Part shown: positions 59,371 to 64,000 of the stretch, piece after piece
How positions within the stretch are numbered: position 1 is the stretch's first letter
Layout: each line of letters starts with the position of its first letter
Origin: Lunularia cruciata
Taxonomy: Eukaryota > Streptophyta > Marchantiopsida > Lunulariales > Lunulariaceae
Assembly (NCBI GenBank): GCA_948567375.1
Contig: OX419757.1
Location: 67,897,836-67,961,835, forward strand
DNA: 64,000 nt
Reading direction: 5' to 3'
The notes under the pieces: generated by a model
Database searches by the model: none
Seen by the model: only the letters and a program-made list of their open reading frames with translations
Told to the model about the DNA's origin: nothing
Translations under genes and position numbers: made by a program

Positions 59371-59510
59371 TCTCCAAAAATGCAACTATAGTATTCACCA
59401 TCAACATGTGGTATGTCTTGTATATTGGAAAGGAAACCTGTTATACAAGGCAACTTGGGAACACACAACTAACTTGACCCATGCACAGATTGTAGTGCAA
59501 TCTTTTGAGC
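59371..59510 (+). pseudogene. element C chromodomain
   Basis: The plus strand reads HHQHVVCLVYWKGNLLYKAT, then WEHTTNLTHAQ. This is the classic chromodomain core (YLVKWKG...ATWE...L). The core is intact over about 40 residues, although the surrounding frames are broken. It places element C among chromoviruses. Confidence 0.8.
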
Positions 59511-59540
59511 ACCAACTTTGCAACGAGGGTGTTGGGTCTT

Positions 59541-59550
59541 AAATGGAGGA
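59541..59550 (+). other. polypurine tract of element C
   Basis: AAATGGAGGA directly precedes TGTCTATAAT, the presumed LTR start. Confidence 0.55.
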
Positions 59551-60120
59551 TGTCTATAATACCATTAGCTAGACAAATTATCTCAAGTTGATGGTTTGGT
59601 AATATCTTTAGAGATTTTATATATATCTTAGTAGATCAGATAGAAGAGTCACCAAAAGAGGACTTCCACTAATAGAGTAGAGATAAAAAAACACACAAAA
59701 AACTTTAGAGCTAATTTTGGAGGTCTAAATGAAAGAATTAGGCCTTGAAAAATGAAATTTTATCTTCTATTGTAGATTTTCTTGTTGAGATTTTTCCAAT
59801 GGTACCTCTTCCATGATGTTTTGAGCTTCCTTTTGAAATATTCCCAAAAGATTCCCTTTGGTCATACTTGTTTGACCAACCAAATGGAGGTAGGTTTGAC
59901 ATGTCAACAATCCATGTAACTAATCTTAGGATGTAGCTTGTTGACATGTCACCAATCTATGTACTAATCTAAGGGTATAGTTCACTCGGATAAGATCCTC
60001 TTCATTATATAATAAAGACAAAGTGCTCCTTTGTGGCATCAAATTTTTTAAGAATTCCAATCTTGTGCATTTTTATCTTTGGACTGTTACACCTCGCTAC
60101 TTCCTACAAAAGTGCTCGTC
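59551..60120 (+). repeat. probable 3' LTR of element C (right end uncertain)
   Basis: It starts TGTCTATAATACC after the polypurine tract. It contains a direct repeat of TTGACATGTCA with ATCTATGTA-type flanks (near 59900 and 59940) and a TATATAATAAA box at about 60005. No 5' partner was found, so the right end is a guess based on the TATA position. No heat-shock-element array as in A and B. Confidence 0.5.
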
Positions 60121-61370
60121 TCTTTCTTCTCCTCTCTCCTTCTTGGGAAAAGACACTTCTCCTTTCCTTTCCTCTCCTATACCTTTCTTGCAAAAATCCT
60201 TCAAATATGTTTTTTTTTTCTTTCTAACTTTGATCTTGAAACAAGACAAAATCAAAATTGAGAAAGCATCTCCAAAATTTGAGAAACTATCACTATAATT
60301 ACCTATGATGAGGCTTTAGATATATTTTGCATTTCAGAGTGGAGAGTGTATATTCTTCCCTTATGAATGTGCATTTCTATGGGAGAATCCATATTCCTCA
60401 CCTAGACCATAGAAATCTAGATTTAGTTGTGGAATCTTGGGCCATGGAAATCTATATTGCTCAATTGTGGAATCTGAATTTGCCTCAACAACATCAATAT
60501 TTCTCACTCTAAGTATCAAATTCTCTAGTGATAGATTTCAGTATTCAGTGTCCAAATTTTCAGTCATATGTTTCAATATTTGTCTTCTCTTGGGGTAACA
60601 CTATAGGGTATAGTAGTACCCCAAGATATAGTGTTATTCCATTCAACATTCATGAGCATAATGTACCTCCACTTAAAAAAATCCAAGAAGAATTGCATAA
60701 ATGAATTGACATCATGTGAATCTATGCAATTGCAATAAATAAATTTTCATTTGATTGAGGATTCAAAATGCAATCCACTTGGTGACTGAAAGCTATACAC
60801 ATTTGCATAATAGTCTGTTTAATTTCCTTCCTTACATGAATACTAGATGACTCTCTTATCTTATGTTTTCCATCCACCTCCTATGGGTACTATATTTCCT
60901 CCTCATTTTCTATTCACATATTTGCCATGTTTATCAAATAATTATGCAACATTATGCAAAAAATGATCCACTTTATGAGATATGGATTTCTATTTTTACT
61001 TTTCAAGTGTAATCTCAATTCCTACAACAAATGCAATTGTGACTTCAACACTCCAATGCTCATTGAGCACATGGGTTTTAGCAACACATTTGTTGAAATC
61101 TAGTTTGTCTTTTGTACGTGCTTGCTTGAAAGAGGGAACCAAATAACTCATGGATATATAACAAACATTGCTTAAGAGATATTGATGGTGCTCAAAAAAA
61201 CTTGTTAGACCCTCCTCAACTCAAGTCATACTACAATGTGGATTTCTTAATGCATGTCATATTTTGATAGGACCCTCACATCCCTAAAATGATCACATAT
61301 CTCACTTCAACAATCATCAAATGTAACCAAAGAGTACATTAAATGAAACATAAAATGCAACTTAAATAAT
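60121..61370. other. no gene recognised; CT-rich patch
   Basis: 60110-60240 is rich in CTTTC/CTCC runs and may belong to the untranslated leader side of element C. The rest is AT-rich with no domain. Confidence 0.35.
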
Positions 61371-61877
61371 TCACATCCCTTTAGGTACCTCTAAGAAATG
61401 AGTGATTATTTGCAGATCTTCACATATCACTTGCACGTTGGTTGATAGAGTATGACCTCTCCTACTATAATAATTTTCTCTGTCTACTTTGGTCTTTGCA
61501 ATAAAGGGAGCAAAGCATAGTCCACCAAAGCACTTGTGAAACACTTTCAATGCAAACACCTTGGCAATTCTATTTCTCTTCGCTCTATGGGGCCAAGCTA
61601 CTTCTTTCCAAAGAGTGGCGACAATGGCGGTCATAACTTTATCAGCAAATTTTGGTTGTAGCTCCTGAACTACTCCCCACAGATTAGTGTCTTTTGCAAC
61701 ATACACACCATTTCCATTATGCCCAAATCTGTCAAGCATCACAGCCAATTGCAACCACACAAGGATATGGACTTTTCCTGAATCTCTCTTCTTGAAAAGT
61801 TCATGGTCTCTTATGAGTGACAATAAAAAAATAGAACGATTTAATTTCAAGCAAATTATGTACATGGTATAATACAT
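61371..61877 (-). pseudogene. PIF/Harbinger-type transposase relic
   Basis: A minus-strand open frame of 168 codons. Landmarks, in order, are VWLQLAVMLDRFGHNGNGVY, LWGVV, VMTAIVATLWKEVAWPHRAK, and ENYYSRRGHTLSTNVQVICE with TDLQIITHF-like continuation. This follows HARBI1-type nucleases: helix-turn-helix part, then WP-A-R, then a GxxDGTxxPL catalytic box, then YYSRKG...N-Q-VCD---RI. The DGT box is replaced by GGLCFAP, so the first catalytic Asp appears lost, and the third catalytic region is missing beyond the stop. No terminal inverted repeats were identified. Confidence 0.6.
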
Positions 61878-62024
61878 TTCTCCCCAACAAGTACCTCACC
61901 CAATGAATCAAATCCCACCACCTCATAAGTACTTCACTTGCTTCTATTGCATACTCAGCCAAACTTGTAGTCACTCACTCCATTGCTCATCCAATGTTCC
62001 TAAACCCACTCCAACTCCCCATGG

Positions 62025-62053
62025 AAGGTGAATCTGAAAATCAGATTCACCTT
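62025..62053. other. perfect 13-bp stem hairpin, 3-base loop
   Basis: AAGGTGAATCTGA (62025-62037), loop AAA, and its exact reverse complement TCAGATTCACCTT (62041-62053). It lies 150 bp beyond the Harbinger relic. It could be the centre of a foldback element or a chance palindrome. Confidence 0.75.
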
Positions 62054-63943
62054 TCCTATCCCTAGTGGAAATATGCTGCCTCATGCATCTCTTAATTTCT
62101 TTGACAAGGATTTGCCGTTAAAGCATGAGGCATTTTACCACACACTAGAAACAAATCTCAAATCTCAAATCTCAAATTAAAACAAGAAAAGACACCTTGC
62201 ACATTGATTGTCCAGGTTCAGTTTGGTGAGAGAGGTTCGAGTCAGTTCAGGTTTTAGTCATGGAAGTTCATGATAGAGTTTCAACCATTTTTAAGCTCAC
62301 ATTCTCCCATCATGACAGGTGGACTTCTTCACATTCACATTCAAATTCAAGTTTGAATTATCATTAAACACTCTTTAATATTTACGGGTTGATAAAGACT
62401 TCGGCGCCAGTCCCTATATAACTCTCCCTGTAATTTTACATTTTACAACTCCGGTTTCTTGCCCGAATAAGAATGATATGGGTACCCATAAAGGGTTGTG
62501 AGCGATCTCTACTTTGTTCCGAAAATGCCCTATTTGAAACGCCCTGCTATGTAAGAACTTACACTAATCAACAAACCACATCACATACTATAGAAAATGC
62601 CGCACTAAAAGTGACATATTTATCTCCTTGCTGACATGAAAAACGGTACGGTATTTTGTACAGACATATATCATTCAGAAGGCTTGAAATCAGTAAACAA
62701 TACCAAGCCTACTTTTGAGGGAAAGCCCCTGAATTATGAGAGGTAAATAATTCATGGGGAACTGGAACTGTATAGATTCAATGGAAAGGAGCTCCATACC
62801 AGTTGGGACAAGTCAGCGAACACATTAATGAGCAATCATTGTAAAGCTTCGTCTTTTCTACCGAGGGTCTAGAAAGAGCCAAATAAGAGCCCAAAAGTTT
62901 GCGCAGAAGCCTACCAATTATGAGTAAGGGTTTCAACGAGGAAAATATACTAAAGTGATTTTTAGGAGGATTTACCGCATTCATATCAGTGTGACCTTGT
63001 TAGTTTAGCACAAATTTAGTAGATTCGGTGACGTGATTCCAGTTTCTTCTGCTTCTAATGTGCCATTTGAGGTCTGTCATTCAGTAGTAATTATGTTTGA
63101 GTTACCCAAACATAACTGAACCTGAAAACGCTGTCTTTGGGAAGGAATAATGTCTTCTCCAACTCTTACAGTGGGGGAACATTCTCATCTGTGCTGTACA
63201 TGCTGGGAGCAATATGTTATGCCTACAGTACATGCTTTTGTCTAGGCAGAAGAGCAAGAGAGGGCCTCGATCTCATCATCTGCATACAGTGACCACTTAC
63301 CAACAAATTTCTTAAATTATATATAGAATATTTCTTTTAATTTTCTCCACCGTTAATGCACCACTCGACCATCAAAGAGGTTCCTATACCTCATGTCATC
63401 TTACAGTAATGTAAACTATCCATCCGGTACTAGAAGCTGCTGCTACTGAAGAAACTTAGATACCGTATCTGAACTGTGCTTTCTGAGTAAAGGACTCACT
63501 GGATCGCTACTAATCAGTAGATGTTATGACTAAGACTTCATGCCAAAGAGCTTCGATTGTATCTAGCTTCAGAACCACAATGGTAAGCTGCTTGACTTGT
63601 AGAATCTAGACTTGGATGGTAGCCTATTGAGTAATTCGAGTTTGGTGTGTAGTAGATGCACATGAATACTGATGTCAATTTTGAGGACAGCTTCTCAGTT
63701 TTATAAAAGCACCTGCCTAGACTAGACTATCGACCAAGCATTGATTTGGACATAACTAACGAATGCTGCATGCTCTATCTGTCATCTGCACAGCACAGCC
63801 ATATGATGTAATTAAAACTGACTGGTTTGAGATTTATGCGATTTGCGGTGTTTCTCTGGACCTACTCGAAGAGGGGGGTTTCAGAATAGTTTTACTATGC
63901 TCTGTACATTTTCTTCTCAGTATTTACTAAGTGTAAAAAGAGA
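62054..63943. other. no gene recognised
   Basis: Unique-looking DNA with short open frames; an octamer CTACAGTA at 63223-63230. Includes the right copy of the 75-bp repeat. Confidence 0.35.
62547..62621 (+). repeat. 75-bp repeat, right copy
   Basis: Gap-free partner of 52121-52195, about 80 percent identical by direct count. Confidence 0.7.
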
Positions 63944-63989
63944 AAAGTGCTTCCACGTAGAAAACTCGAAGGATGGGAAGACCCATCAA
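63944..63989 (+). repeat. DR95 diverged copy 13
   Basis: AAGTGCTTCCACGTAGAAAA, then CGAAGGATGGGAAGACCC and ATCAAAAG. The GGCGACCGCG start is mutated; the second half is well kept. It may continue beyond the window. Confidence 0.65.
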
Positions 63990-64000
63990 AAGAAAATGTG

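Overview
This window reads as nuclear DNA of a land plant, most probably a bryophyte such as a moss. It is AT-rich and gene-poor, and it is packed with old, stop-riddled Ty3/gypsy chromoviruses. It also holds a LINE-like reverse transcriptase relic, a PIF/Harbinger-type transposase relic and one clear plant-specific gene, a MIZU-KUSSEI 1 (MIZ1/DUF617) protein. No bacterial operons, CRISPR array, rRNA or tRNA genes were seen. The moss assignment is an inference from repeat style and a pyrimidine-rich leader, not a proven identity.

Layout. 1-595 is the 3' end of a plus-strand chromovirus (element A): the tail of its chromodomain, a polypurine tract and a 482-bp LTR full of heat-shock-element arrays. 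596-10900 has no recognisable gene: an AT-rich stretch, then unique-looking DNA with small tandem duplications. 10915-12714 and 18422-18745 are two halves of one plus-strand LINE-like reverse transcriptase fossil. It was split by a complete but degenerate minus-strand chromovirus (element B, 12715-18421) of the same family as A. Element B has two LTRs, an initiator-Met tRNA primer site, gag, protease, RT, RNase H, integrase and a chromodomain region, with a near-matching 5-bp target duplication. 18.8-44 kb is higher-complexity DNA containing the MIZ1-like gene (23406-24140, minus) and its long pyrimidine-rich leader. That interval also holds several tandem duplications, a G-quadruplex-type G-run, a repeatedly occurring octamer TACTGTAG, and most copies of a dispersed ~95-bp repeat that I call DR95. 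44.9-48.5 kb is very AT-rich. 48.6-53.6 kb has no recognisable gene. 53.8-60 kb carries a third chromovirus relic (element C, plus strand). 61.4-61.9 kb carries a Harbinger-like transposase relic, and the window ends in another DR95 copy.

The most notable signal is that the promoter (U3) halves of the A and B LTRs carry contiguous alternating GAA/TTC units upstream of a TATA box. This is the architecture of heat-activated retrotransposons. The second is DR95, seen in 13 full or partial copies in both orientations. The third is the octamer TACTGTAG/CTACAGTA, found 17 times by eye, 14 of them between 20.6 and 43.8 kb and none inside the retroelements. Apart from MIZ1, I could not assign a function to any other non-transposon open frame. 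All similarity statements come from reading the sequence, not from database searches.
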